The notes under the pieces: generated by a model
Told to the model about the DNA's origin: nothing
The model's database searches: none
The model's input: the letters and a program-made list of their open reading frames with translations, nothing else
Position numbers and translations under genes: made by a program
Shown here: positions 1-8,611 of the stretch, piece after piece
Position numbering within the stretch: the stretch's first letter is position 1
Layout: each line of letters opens with the position of its first letter
DNA from: SZUA-87 sp041687805
Lineage (GTDB): Bacteria > Actinomycetota > Acidimicrobiia > Acidimicrobiales > Aldehydirespiratoraceae
DNA length: 64,000 bases
Reading direction: 5' to 3'
Assembly: GCA_041687805.1 (NCBI GenBank)
Contig: JBDNJK010000031.1
Location: forward strand, 1 to 64,000

Positions 1-828
1 CGATGCAAGCCACGAAACATTCACATGGCCGTTCCCGGCCAGACCGGTCACGGTTGTGGGCGCATCCGGAGGACCTACCGGAGTCACCGCCGCCGAAAGA
101 GCAGACCAATCCGAGTAACCGTAAGAGTTATGGGCCCTGGCATGAAACTGGTAAGTAGTGTCGTTTGTAAGACCAGATACATCACATGTTGTCGTGGTCC
201 CGCAGTCAATTGGCGACCCGCTCAATCCGACTTGGACTTCGTAACGATCTACTGTGGCATAGTTGTACTGGGGTTGGCTCCAGGACACCGTTGCTTGGCC
301 GTCGCCAGCGGTCGCTCCCACGCTGCTCGGCGCGCTGGTGATGCCTGTAGCCGACAGAACTAAGTCGGTGTAGACGGTGTAACTATTATTCCCACCGTAA
401 TAGCTCTTCGTTTGGCCGGTGATTCTGTATGGCATGTCGCCAATCATGGTAACCCCGGGTATAGAGCAAGGGCTATTGTTAGGTGCAGTGATGGAGCACC
501 GGCCCACAAAGACATTCGAGTCAGTGTACATCTCAATAGACAATGACCCTGGCTCAGCCTCATCCCACCAAAGCGGATTGCCGCCGTCGATAGGATCGGT
601 ATAATTCACTGTGACGGTTCCGCTATTAAGAGTAACGTTGCTATACGTGATGATGCCTAGGGTTGGCGGATCTGGTCTCGTAAGTGGACCATCGGCGGCG
701 CCGGCGAGTGACACGTTGAGTCCTAACGCGAGAGTTGATACGGCGAGCACGACCATGAGAAACCGGTGACGCTCCGGCCGGATCATTTTGTGTCTTTCAC
801 CAACGTTGGTGGAACTTGTTGACTTCAT
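1..828 (-). CDS. Secreted fibronectin type III domain protein (C-terminus missing)
   Basis: The reading frame is open from the ATG at 828 to the left edge, giving 276 residues without a stop. AAGGAG at 833-838 is well placed for this start. Residues 21-45 form a basic-then-hydrophobic signal peptide ending near LAGA-AD. Residues about 165-250 form one fibronectin type III domain, and a second begins near residue 253. These are beta-sandwich modules common in secreted and surface proteins. The middle part (50-160) is not recognised. Base composition looks less GC-rich than in the neighbours. Any catalytic or binding domain would lie beyond the edge, so the function stays open. Confidence 0.8.
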   Translation of the reverse strand, partial: MKSTSSTNVGERHKMIRPERHRFLMVVLAVSTLALGLNVSLAGAADGPLTRPDPPTLGIITYSNVTLNSGTVTVNYTDPIDGGNPLWWDEAEPGSLSIEMYTDSNVFVGRCSITAPNNSPCSIPGVTMIGDMPYRITGQTKSYYGGNNSYTVYTDLVLSATGITSAPSSVGATAGDGQATVSWSQPQYNYATVDRYEVQVGLSGSPIDCGTTTTCDVSGLTNDTTYQFHARAHNSYGYSDWSALSAAVTPVGPPDAPTTVTGLAGNGHVNVSWLAS

Positions 829-1087
829 TATTCTCCTTGATGACCTGTCATTAATCAAGATTGCTGCGATTGTCCGACCCGCTGTTACCACGGCGAACAG
901 TTGCGGTGCACCTCCGATATCGACACAGAATGACGACCCTTTACCTCGTGAGCCGTGTCGTTGGTCACATGAACCAATGTTGTGACATATGCCGGATATT
1001 CAACCCGTCTAACGGCCTATGAGCGGCACGGAAAACGTCGAATCCGGCCCCGGTCAAAGTGACCAGAGCGTTCATCGACCGGACTCA
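829..1087 (-). other. Intergenic region with a probable structured 5' leader
   Basis: No gene is seen here. If the promoter at 984-1012 is used, the fibronectin gene has a leader of about 150 nt. The leader can form several stems: CGACAC pairs with GTGTCG, and CTGTT with AACAG inside a CCG/CGG closing stem. The inverted repeat ATGAC-AG-GTCAT lies just upstream of the Shine-Dalgarno. I could not match it to a riboswitch class that I know. A weak hairpin, GGTCA-AAG-TGACC at 1052-1064, follows the upstream gene. Confidence 0.4.
984..1012 (-). promoter_or_regulatory. Putative promoter of the fibronectin gene
   Basis: TTAGAC (1007-1012) and TATGTC (984-989) are separated by exactly 17 bp on the minus strand, which resembles a housekeeping sigma promoter. 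It would start a transcript about 150 nt before the ATG at 828. The assignment is by eye only. Confidence 0.35.
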
Positions 1088-2212
1088 TCAGCGGGGTTGC
1101 GCCACCAGTCGGACGGCCGCATCATCAAGCGCAAGTGACACTTGGCTCCAGCCGAATCTGGCCATGGACGCGGCCAGACCATCCAGCTCGCGTCGCCGAT
1201 CTTGCAGCCCGGTGATCGCCGATTCCAGCGCCGTTGTGAGACCGCCGAGCTGATACAACGCGGCGTCGTGGAATAACGGCGGTATCACCTCGGGGTAGGC
1301 CAAGCCGTCGGGCAGCACCGGCACGGCACCGGCTGCGACGGCCTCCACAACTGCGACCCCGAAGTACTCGTTGCGTGCCGCCGACACCACAATGTCGGAT
1401 CGTGACAACAGCTCGAGATAGTCACCTCGCGGCTGGTAACCGACGCGTTCGACCCGGTCGCCGAGCCTCTCGATCAACGGCATCAGATCATCGCGTTGAC
1501 CACCTTGATCGTCACCAACCACAGCAACACGAAAAGCGACGTCGCGGCCGGCCAAGCGAAGCAATGCTCTGAGGATCGCGCCGACGTCCTTGTCGTGATG
1601 CCAACGATGATTCGACAACACCAACGGCCCTGCAGGGTCAGGCGGACGGGCTGCTCCCCCACTGGGTATCGCGGCGATGTCGACTCCGACCGGCACCACC
1701 TCGCTCTTGGCGATCACCGAATCGATCAGGTGCAGATGGGAATGGTCGGGCACCCCGCCGAGGAAACCCGGCAGAGCATCAAACAGCTCGCTTCGATGAA
1801 AGTCGGAGTTGAACCAGATGGCGTCGGCTACGAGCAGGTTGCTCCATGTAGTCCATGCCAGTCCCTGATCTACAGGTTCACCCGGTTGACGTGGATACCC
1901 GAGCTGGTTCTCGTGCATGTATATGGCCACCTCCACGCCAGGAACGGCCCGACGGATCATCGCCAGATATGCCGACAGGTCGATCATGTCGGTTACGACA
2001 ATCAAGTCGGGCACACCGTTGACATCAATCCAGGCAAGAGTCTCTTCGGCAAGCGTGATCGCACCGCCACGCATTCGCCAACGCCACGCCCGGCCCTCAT
2101 GGGATACGAGCCCGATGCGGTGGCGACTCGACATCTGCCATCCTGATGCCCAAGCCAGATGTGAGCCACCCGCCCATGGATTCACCACCAATACGTCGAG
2201 CGGCAGTGTCAC
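1088..2212 (-). CDS. DUF3524/GT-B glycosyltransferase, tRNA-queuosine alpha-mannosyltransferase-like
   Basis: The 374-residue protein has the N-terminal signature of the DUF3524 family: GGSH at 15-18, a basic WRWR segment near 43-46 and HENQLGYP at 100-107, followed by FNSDFH. The C-terminal half is a Rossmann domain of GT-B type with NHRWHHDKD near 207 and the EYFGVAVVEA donor-site motif near 283. The animal member (GTDC1/QTMAN) transfers mannose to queuosine in tRNA-Asp. Queuosine modification is the best guess here, but substrate and sugar are inferred. The GTG start overlaps the alr stop as GTGA, so translation is probably coupled. Confidence 0.75.
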   Translation of the reverse strand: MTLPLDVLVVNPWAGGSHLAWASGWQMSSRHRIGLVSHEGRAWRWRMRGGAITLAEETLAWIDVNGVPDLIVVTDMIDLSAYLAMIRRAVPGVEVAIYMHENQLGYPRQPGEPVDQGLAWTTWSNLLVADAIWFNSDFHRSELFDALPGFLGGVPDHSHLHLIDSVIAKSEVVPVGVDIAAIPSGGAARPPDPAGPLVLSNHRWHHDKDVGAILRALLRLAGRDVAFRVAVVGDDQGGQRDDLMPLIERLGDRVERVGYQPRGDYLELLSRSDIVVSAARNEYFGVAVVEAVAAGAVPVLPDGLAYPEVIPPLFHDAALYQLGGLTTALESAITGLQDRRRELDGLAASMARFGWSQVSLALDDAAVRLVAQPR

Positions 2213-3321
2213 TCCACAACCCGGCGGGCAATTCGGCGGCCCAGCGACACGAACACTTCATACGCGATCGTGTCGAGCCGATCCGCTATCTCCTCGGCGC
2301 TGATGGTCGCTGAGCCCTGCGAGCCGATCAACACCGCCTCATCGCCCACCGAAACCGACTCGTCGACCGCCACCATCATCTGGTCCATGGTGACCGCGCC
2401 GACGATCGGGCAACGATGGCCGCCGATCAGCACCTCGATGCCCGCCTCCGCGCTACTTCGCCTGACCCCATCGGCATAGCCGACCGGCAAAGTGGCCACC
2501 CGGGTGGCCTCGCCAGCGAACCATCGACGGCCGTAGGAAACGCTCTCAGACTCGTTGACCGTGCGCACCGCCGTCACCGCAGCGCTCAAGCGCATAGCCG
2601 GACGCAGGTCGACCAGATCACTCAACGCCGAGGACGGGGCCGCTCCATACATGGCAATACCGAGCCGAATCATGTCGCGGTGGGTGTCGTGCCGAGTCAT
2701 TGCCGCAGCCGAGTTGGCCATGTGGACGATGGGGGCAACGTGGCCGTGGGCGCCAAGATCGGCCAGCGCTTCGTCGAACCGCGCCACCTGAATGGACGTG
2801 AACGGGTTGGTCGGCTCATCAGCCACGGCCAGATGAGTACACACACCCTCCAGGATCAGGCCGGGAAGAGACTCCACGACGCCGGCCAGCGAAACGGCAT
2901 CTGAAGGATCAACCCCCATGCGGTGCATTCCCGTGTCGATCTTGATGTGAACCGGCACCGGCTCCGATGCCAGCGAATCGATGGCGTGTGCGCCGGCGGG
3001 TGAGGCAACCATCAGACGAATCGTCGAAGGTAGATCAGCCCAACATTGCTGCAACTCCGAAATCGGGCGCTCCGCCAGAACTAACACCGGCACGTCGCGG
3101 AGTTCGGTGACACCTGCCAACTCAACCGCCTCGTGGGCAGTTGCCACGGCCAGCCAAGTGGCACCCGCATCCAACGCTGCGTTCGCCACGGCGATCGCGC
3201 CATGGCCATAACCATTGGCCTTAACCACCGCACACACACGAGAGGTTCCGACGAGGTCGCGAAACACCCCCACGTTGTGGGCCAGAGCCGATATCGAGAT
3301 CGAGGCGGTGGTGGCGCTCAT
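2209..3321 (-). CDS. alr: Alanine racemase
   Basis: This 370-residue PLP enzyme interconverts L- and D-alanine for peptidoglycan. The N-terminal TIM-barrel carries the PLP lysine in VVKANGYGHGA (K34). The C-terminal beta domain has YGRRW followed by LPVGYADG, the region of the second catalytic tyrosine. Length is normal for the family. The ATG overlaps the stop of the upstream nnr gene by 4 bp. The gene sits in a run acpS-nnr-alr-glycosyltransferase that is probably one transcript. The acpS/nnr/alr grouping is common in actinobacteria. Confidence 0.95.
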   Translation of the reverse strand: MSATTASISISALAHNVGVFRDLVGTSRVCAVVKANGYGHGAIAVANAALDAGATWLAVATAHEAVELAGVTELRDVPVLVLAERPISELQQCWADLPSTIRLMVASPAGAHAIDSLASEPVPVHIKIDTGMHRMGVDPSDAVSLAGVVESLPGLILEGVCTHLAVADEPTNPFTSIQVARFDEALADLGAHGHVAPIVHMANSAAAMTRHDTHRDMIRLGIAMYGAAPSSALSDLVDLRPAMRLSAAVTAVRTVNESESVSYGRRWFAGEATRVATLPVGYADGVRRSSAEAGIEVLIGGHRCPIVGAVTMDQMMVAVDESVSVGDEAVLIGSQGSATISAEEIADRLDTIAYEVFVSLGRRIARRVVE

Positions 3322-4670
3322 CGTCCACCAGCCGGCCAGCTCATGGCCGCCCGAAGTCGATCGGGCAGGTCGCCGGCCACCATTCCAGACCCCGCCAGCC
3401 GGGCCGCCTCGGCATGAACATACGCTGCAACCGCCGCCGCACGCGCTGCGGGGATTCCCCTGGCCAACAGCGCCGCGACCGCCCCGGCCAGCACATCACC
3501 GGTGCCAGCCGTGGCGAGATCGGGTCCCCCATTGGCCGTGATCAGCACCTCGCCGTCTGGTGCGGCGACGACCGTGGTCGGGCCTTTGCGCAAGACAGTC
3601 ACAGAGTTGTCCGACGCGAAGTCTCGCGTGGCAGAGATCCGATCAGCCGAGGCCGACCCGCCCAGTCGACGCCATTCGCCATCGTGTGGGGTGATCACGG
3701 TGGGGGCCGATCGTCGCTGCAGGCACTCCAACAGTTCAGGAGTAAGAGCATCACCGTCGACCACTAACGCAGTCGGTAAACCCTCCATCGATTCGACCAG
3801 CGATACCAGCTCACCGATTTGTCCAGGCCCCATGCCCGGCCCCACCAGCAGGGCATGGAATCGCTCCATGCCAGATCTTGCATCCGTCGCCCAATTCGTT
3901 GCGGGCAGGCTCAGACCGACGGCCTCAGTAGGCGCACCGGGATCGTCGTGAAGGCCCGGCGTGCCCAGCTGCACATAACCGGCACCGGCCCGCTGAGCTC
4001 CACGAGCGGCCAGATGAGCAGCACCGACCATCCCAGGGCTACCGGCGATCACCCGCACCGCGGAGTTCCACTTGTGACTAGCCGCGCGGCGTTCTGGAAT
4101 CCACGCTCTCACGTCACCCGGTTCGACAAGTTGAGCGGATTGCTGCCCGACAGCGAGGCCGATATCTGCAACCTCGACACGACCGGCTAGCGAACGGCCG
4201 GGCTCGATCACAAGACCCGGCTTGAAAGCGGCGAAAGTTAGCGTCGAAGTGGCGGCAACCGGCTCACCAAGAATCTCGCCGGTGAGGCCATCAACACCCG
4301 AAGGAATATCGACAGCAAGAACCGGAGTGCCCGGCGCAACGTCTGGGAAACCGTAAGGCCGCTTCAGCCCGGTTCCGAACGCGGCATCGATCACCAAGTC
4401 GACCCGGGGCAACGACTCAGGCAAATTGAGCGCATCCACCACCGTGCATCGGACCCCACGCCGCCGCAGATGCTCGGCGGCAACTCGCCCGTCGGCGCCG
4501 TTGTTGCCGGGTCCGGCCACGATTACCACTCGTCGGCCGTACGAGCCGCCCATCAACTTCACGGCGGCTCGGCAAACAGCACGACCCGCCCGATCAATCA
4601 GCACCTCGACTGCATCAGGCGCGGCCGCATCGATCTGAGCCATTTCGCCAGGAGTAACAATCGGCCTCAT
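3318..4670 (-). CDS. nnr: Bifunctional NAD(P)H-hydrate epimerase / ADP-dependent dehydratase
   Basis: The 450-residue protein repairs hydrated NADH and NADPH. The N-terminal YjeF_N domain (about 1-205) has VAGPGNNGADG and VDIPSGVDG and epimerises R- and S-NAD(P)HX. The C-terminal ribokinase-like YjeF_C domain (about 210-450) has ITPHDGEW and GTGDVLAG and dehydrates the S form. An in-frame extension reaches 4727, but the ATG at 4670 overlaps the acpS stop as ATGA and gives the family N-terminus MRPIVTPGEM. Its stop overlaps alr in the same way. Confidence 0.93.
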   Translation of the reverse strand: MRPIVTPGEMAQIDAAAPDAVEVLIDRAGRAVCRAAVKLMGGSYGRRVVIVAGPGNNGADGRVAAEHLRRRGVRCTVVDALNLPESLPRVDLVIDAAFGTGLKRPYGFPDVAPGTPVLAVDIPSGVDGLTGEILGEPVAATSTLTFAAFKPGLVIEPGRSLAGRVEVADIGLAVGQQSAQLVEPGDVRAWIPERRAASHKWNSAVRVIAGSPGMVGAAHLAARGAQRAGAGYVQLGTPGLHDDPGAPTEAVGLSLPATNWATDARSGMERFHALLVGPGMGPGQIGELVSLVESMEGLPTALVVDGDALTPELLECLQRRSAPTVITPHDGEWRRLGGSASADRISATRDFASDNSVTVLRKGPTTVVAAPDGEVLITANGGPDLATAGTGDVLAGAVAALLARGIPAARAAAVAAYVHAEAARLAGSGMVAGDLPDRLRAAMSWPAGGR

Positions 4671-5038
4671 GAGCTCAGCGCAACCACGACCGCCTGAGCG
4701 AGCGAATCGGTGTGGCTCAGCGAGCAAAGAAGACGAACTGCGCCCCGTTCGGCCGCGAACTCGGCTGCGCCCCGATGCAGCATGATCTCCGGACGGCCAT
4801 CCGGATGCTTCACCACCTCGATGTCGGCCATGCGCATGGCGCCCAATCCAACGCCGAACGACTTGAGCGTGGCTTCTTTGGCAGCGAAACGCACGGCGAG
4901 ACGAGCAGCCGAATCAGGAGCCGCGTTGGCATAGGCCAGCTCGGCAGGAAGAAACAGACGTTCGGCCACACCCGGTGTTCGTTTCAACACCTCGCGAAAT
5001 CGGTCGATGTCGACGAGGTCGGTCCCGATTCCAATCAC
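4667..5038 (-). CDS. acpS: Holo-[acyl-carrier-protein] synthase
   Basis: The 123-residue protein transfers 4'-phosphopantetheine from CoA to a serine of acyl carrier protein. It begins with the family motif MIGIGTDLVDIDRF, whose aspartate binds Mg. It also has FAAKEATLKSFGVG and the C-terminal LSHTDSLAQAVV. Start is GTG at 5038, 27 bp after the glmS stop. The stop overlaps nnr by 4 bp. Length is typical. Confidence 0.95.
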   Translation of the reverse strand: MIGIGTDLVDIDRFREVLKRTPGVAERLFLPAELAYANAAPDSAARLAVRFAAKEATLKSFGVGLGAMRMADIEVVKHPDGRPEIMLHRGAAEFAAERGAVRLLCSLSHTDSLAQAVVVALSS

Positions 5039-5065
5039 GCCCGGACCCTACCGCCCCACGCCGGA

Positions 5066-8000
5066 TCAGACCGTGCGCCAGCGATCGGCAAGAGCGTTGA
5101 TCGGGAGCGTGAGCAGATCGGCCACGTCCTGCGCCTCGAGAAGATCCTCGCGGAAGGTCTCCTCGGTCTCGTTGACCGCGTCCCGCAGAGCCGAGTAACG
5201 GTTGCGGTAACCCTGCAAAACGCCGCGTGCTGCTGCTTGGGTGAGCGACTCCGAGAAACGGACCTGCAACAACGTGAGCCCGGTGGTGATGTTGTCCTTG
5301 AGTTCGGGAACGATCACGACAGAACGACCGTCGGCACGACCGCGCGCCACGAACACACGCCTCTCCAGCGCGACCTGATGTTTGGTGCCGCGCAACACCG
5401 GCGACGAATCTGTGCGAGACGGTATTCCGAGCGAAATCCCACCACGATCCACAACAACGGCAGTGGGTGCGACCGACCCGGGGTGATCCATGCCCTCGAC
5501 GCGATAGCGGGTGTGGCCGAGCACCTCCTCGACTGCCGGGTCGAGATCGGCGAGCGTGCGTAGCGACGCATAGCTGAGCCGGTCGCGGGGTGCGCCGGCT
5601 TCGAGAACGGCTCTCGACAACGGCACTTCCAGCAGAGTTTCATCAGAGCGAGAAATGCCCACGGTGACGGTCTTGGCCTGATGTTTGATGGCATCGATCG
5701 GTCGGGTCAGTTCCTCGATCGCGCGCGTGAGAGCTGCGGCGAGATCATCCAGCACGACGGCCGGAGTGCCGACCTTGCCGTACTCGATTTGGTATGCCTC
5801 GAGCGGGACCGAACCGAGCGCGAATCGAAACAACGACGAGAGGCGCGCCGCGGTAGACGCCTCAAGATGGCCGTCGTAGCTACCAGCTCGTAGCCCGTCG
5901 AAGAACTCCGATGCCACGCCCTCCAGCGCCGGGATCACATCGGCAACGGCGTGCTCACCGTTGACATAGGAACGTGAAGCCGCCAGGTCGATGGCGCTGC
6001 GAGCCTCACGCAAAACCCCCGCCTGAGAATCGATGGCCATCGCCGCCTCGTAGCCAAACAGGTGACCAGCCATCGCCGACAAAATAAACCCGAGCCGAGG
6101 GTCGACCACCGGGACAGGAATCACCGCGAGCGCACCATCGAATCGGCTCTGGCCCTCATCGGCAATCACGATCGGAGCGGCCTTGTGGGCCCGAAAAATC
6201 GCCACTTCCTTGGCAACATCATCGGCGGTCGACCCGGTGAGGCCTGCCGCGCACACCAATATCAGCGGCTCGGAGGAGAGATCGATGTGTTTCTTGTCTT
6301 CGGTGACGTCACAGGCAATCGACTTGTAGCAAAGTTCCGACAGCTTGATTCGCACCTCGCTTGCCGCGATTTTGTTGACGCCATTGCCCACCAAGGCCCA
6401 ATAACGTCTCGACGGAGCGAACTCACGGGCGGCTTCTCCGATGAGATCGCGGCGGGCGATCACCTGCTCCATGGCGGCAGGAATCAACCGAATCCCCTCG
6501 AGCAAGGAGCGACGTTCGGCTCCGCCCGTGTCGGGCGAAATCTCGTCCGCGATCGCCACCGCCAGCAGCAGCCCAGCAGCTATCTGCGCGTAGAACGCTT
6601 TGGTTGATGCCACGCTCATCTCGACGTCACGCCCGTCGGATGTGTAGAGCACCCCATCGGACCGGTCGGTGAGGTCGCTGTTTCGCCGATTGACGATGGC
6701 GATCACTGACGCACCCCGGGCTCTGACGAGATCGACCGTGCGGTTGGTATCGGTGGTGGTGCCCGACTGGCTGATCGCAACAACGAGCACGTCAGACATG
6801 TCGGAACGAAGAGAGAAACCCGACAGCTCAGTAGCAGGCAGCGCTGTGGACCTCACATCATTGTCGGGAAGCAGCGCACTCAGCGCCTCGGCCAAGCTCT
6901 GCCCGGCAACCGCCGCGGTGCCCTGGCCGATTACGACCACCTCGTCGATTCCGCCACTGCGCAAACGCTCTCGAATCAACTCAGGCAGAATCTCTGTGCC
7001 GAGGGAAGCCTCCGGGCCATCAGGGCCGTCGATCAGCTTGCCTCGAAGTGTCTTGCGGAATGAGTTGGGAGCCTCACCAATCTCCTTCAGCAGATAGTGG
7101 GCGTGATCTCCACGATCGATATCGCGAGTGGTGATCTCTGCCGTGACGACATCACCATCATCGAGCGGCAAGTCGGTGCCGTCGTAAGACCTGCGGAGTA
7201 TCCCACCGAGGCTGCCGGCCAGATCGGCATCGAGCTCAACAATCTGCCCGCGGCTGGCGTTGACGTTGTCGGGATTGCCGGGCGTCTCTCCGTCCATGTG
7301 AACAAATCGGAGCGTCTCCTCCACCACCCCATAGGGCTCGCTGGCAACGATGTAGGAATCCTCGGCCAGCCCGACATAGACCCCCTGGCCGCTGCCTCGC
7401 AACGCCAGCTGCAACTTGTCGGGAGCCTCTGCGGTGCAGGCACCAATGGCGACCGATCCCTCAAAAGTTGCGACCGTGCGGCGAAACGCCTCAGCCGAAG
7501 CATGCCCTTCAGCCAGGCGCGCACTCATCAGGCTGGGCACAACCTTTGAATCGGTGGTGATCGCGGCAGGGATCCGGAGTCGTTCGTCGGCCACGAGATC
7601 AGCGAAATTGTCGACGTCGCCGTTGACACAGGCCACGACGTAGGGGCCTTGGCGATCCACCAGCTCGCTGTTGAGCGGATGGGCATTCGGTTCTGAGACG
7701 ATGCCAACCGACGCCCACCGGGTGTGCCCCAGAACAAGTGTGCGTGCCGAATCGTTCGCCAGAGCTGAGTGCAGGAGCTCGTCGTTCGTGATGGCTTCGC
7801 GCAACACATTGGTATTGTCGCCCAGCTCGCCGATCTCTGCGGCGGTCTTGTAGACGATGCTCAACACGCCATCGACCACCCGCACCGATCCCGACCCGAA
7901 ATTCTCATCGCCGGATCGACGTTGGATCGCAGCAGCTACTCCCTGATTCGACAAATCCAGAGCGTGACCATGGATCATCAAGTGGATTCCGGCCGAATCG

Positions 8001-8497
8001 CGACCACGAACCTCCAGACGATCGAGCGCCGAAAGTGCCTGGTGGATCGAAAGGAAACCTTCGAGCTGGCCGCCGTCGCTTCCGCCATCGATCAACGCCG
8101 ACACAGACTTGGCGCACCTCAATCTGTCTCGCTGGATCGCCCACAATCCGTCTTTCAATCGGATCAACTCGCGATTGCGTTCCTCGAGCTCAGCGGTGCT
8201 GAGTCGGCTGCCGGCATCGAGTTGCGCCTCGATCACAGCCACCGCCGCCCACAATCGGGCGACGTAGCCGGATATCTCGTCAGCCAAGGAACGGTCGGTG
8301 AGCAGCAATCGCAGCCCCGGCACCCCACGTAGGAGCGAGTCGGCGACCACCAGCCGATCTGCCGAATCTCGCAATGCTGATGAGTCGTCGCCGGCCTCGA
8401 TCAGGTCGCCGATGCCAGCGATCAGATCTATGACATCAGATCGCTCTGGGGTCGGCCGAGTAGACGGACGCCGGACGACTGCGATGATCCCGCACAT
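5066..8497 (-). CDS. glmS: Enlarged glutamine--fructose-6-phosphate aminotransferase-like protein
   Basis: GlmS makes glucosamine-6-phosphate from fructose-6-phosphate and glutamine. The protein has the Ntn nucleophile Cys2 in MCGI, HTRWAS and a glutaminase core containing NGDVDNF. The linker is HYLLKEIGEAP. Two SIS domains follow, with SQSGTTTDT and VASTKAF. It is 1143 residues long against about 610 for ordinary GlmS. Residues about 11-150 are an insertion before the RGRDSAG motif, and about 300 extra C-terminal residues follow the second SIS domain. The ATG has GGAG 6 nt upstream. glmM lies 114 bp upstream, which supports a role in UDP-GlcNAc supply. Confidence 0.85.
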   Translation of the reverse strand: MCGIIAVVRRPSTRPTPERSDVIDLIAGIGDLIEAGDDSSALRDSADRLVVADSLLRGVPGLRLLLTDRSLADEISGYVARLWAAVAVIEAQLDAGSRLSTAELEERNRELIRLKDGLWAIQRDRLRCAKSVSALIDGGSDGGQLEGFLSIHQALSALDRLEVRGRDSAGIHLMIHGHALDLSNQGVAAAIQRRSGDENFGSGSVRVVDGVLSIVYKTAAEIGELGDNTNVLREAITNDELLHSALANDSARTLVLGHTRWASVGIVSEPNAHPLNSELVDRQGPYVVACVNGDVDNFADLVADERLRIPAAITTDSKVVPSLMSARLAEGHASAEAFRRTVATFEGSVAIGACTAEAPDKLQLALRGSGQGVYVGLAEDSYIVASEPYGVVEETLRFVHMDGETPGNPDNVNASRGQIVELDADLAGSLGGILRRSYDGTDLPLDDGDVVTAEITTRDIDRGDHAHYLLKEIGEAPNSFRKTLRGKLIDGPDGPEASLGTEILPELIRERLRSGGIDEVVVIGQGTAAVAGQSLAEALSALLPDNDVRSTALPATELSGFSLRSDMSDVLVVAISQSGTTTDTNRTVDLVRARGASVIAIVNRRNSDLTDRSDGVLYTSDGRDVEMSVASTKAFYAQIAAGLLLAVAIADEISPDTGGAERRSLLEGIRLIPAAMEQVIARRDLIGEAAREFAPSRRYWALVGNGVNKIAASEVRIKLSELCYKSIACDVTEDKKHIDLSSEPLILVCAAGLTGSTADDVAKEVAIFRAHKAAPIVIADEGQSRFDGALAVIPVPVVDPRLGFILSAMAGHLFGYEAAMAIDSQAGVLREARSAIDLAASRSYVNGEHAVADVIPALEGVASEFFDGLRAGSYDGHLEASTAARLSSLFRFALGSVPLEAYQIEYGKVGTPAVVLDDLAAALTRAIEELTRPIDAIKHQAKTVTVGISRSDETLLEVPLSRAVLEAGAPRDRLSYASLRTLADLDPAVEEVLGHTRYRVEGMDHPGSVAPTAVVVDRGGISLGIPSRTDSSPVLRGTKHQVALERRVFVARGRADGRSVVIVPELKDNITTGLTLLQVRFSESLTQAAARGVLQGYRNRYSALRDAVNETEETFREDLLEAQDVADLLTLPINALADRWRTV

Positions 8498-8611
8498 GGG
8501 CTTCTCCGGACATCAGCTGATGAAACAGACTCCGGTCGAACGGAGCAGAATGGAGTTTACAACCGCGGTAGCCGTCGATGGACCCGTCAGGTATTGCCAT
8601 TCATTGACAGG

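Noticed and set aside
25..604. Small plus-strand frames near the left edge
   Set aside because: The minus strand encodes a continuous fibronectin protein with signal peptide over the same bases.
841..977. Known riboswitch classes (c-di-GMP, c-di-AMP, glycine, SAM, cobalamin) in the fibronectin leader
   Set aside because: I could not align the conserved core bases of any of these, so no class is claimed.
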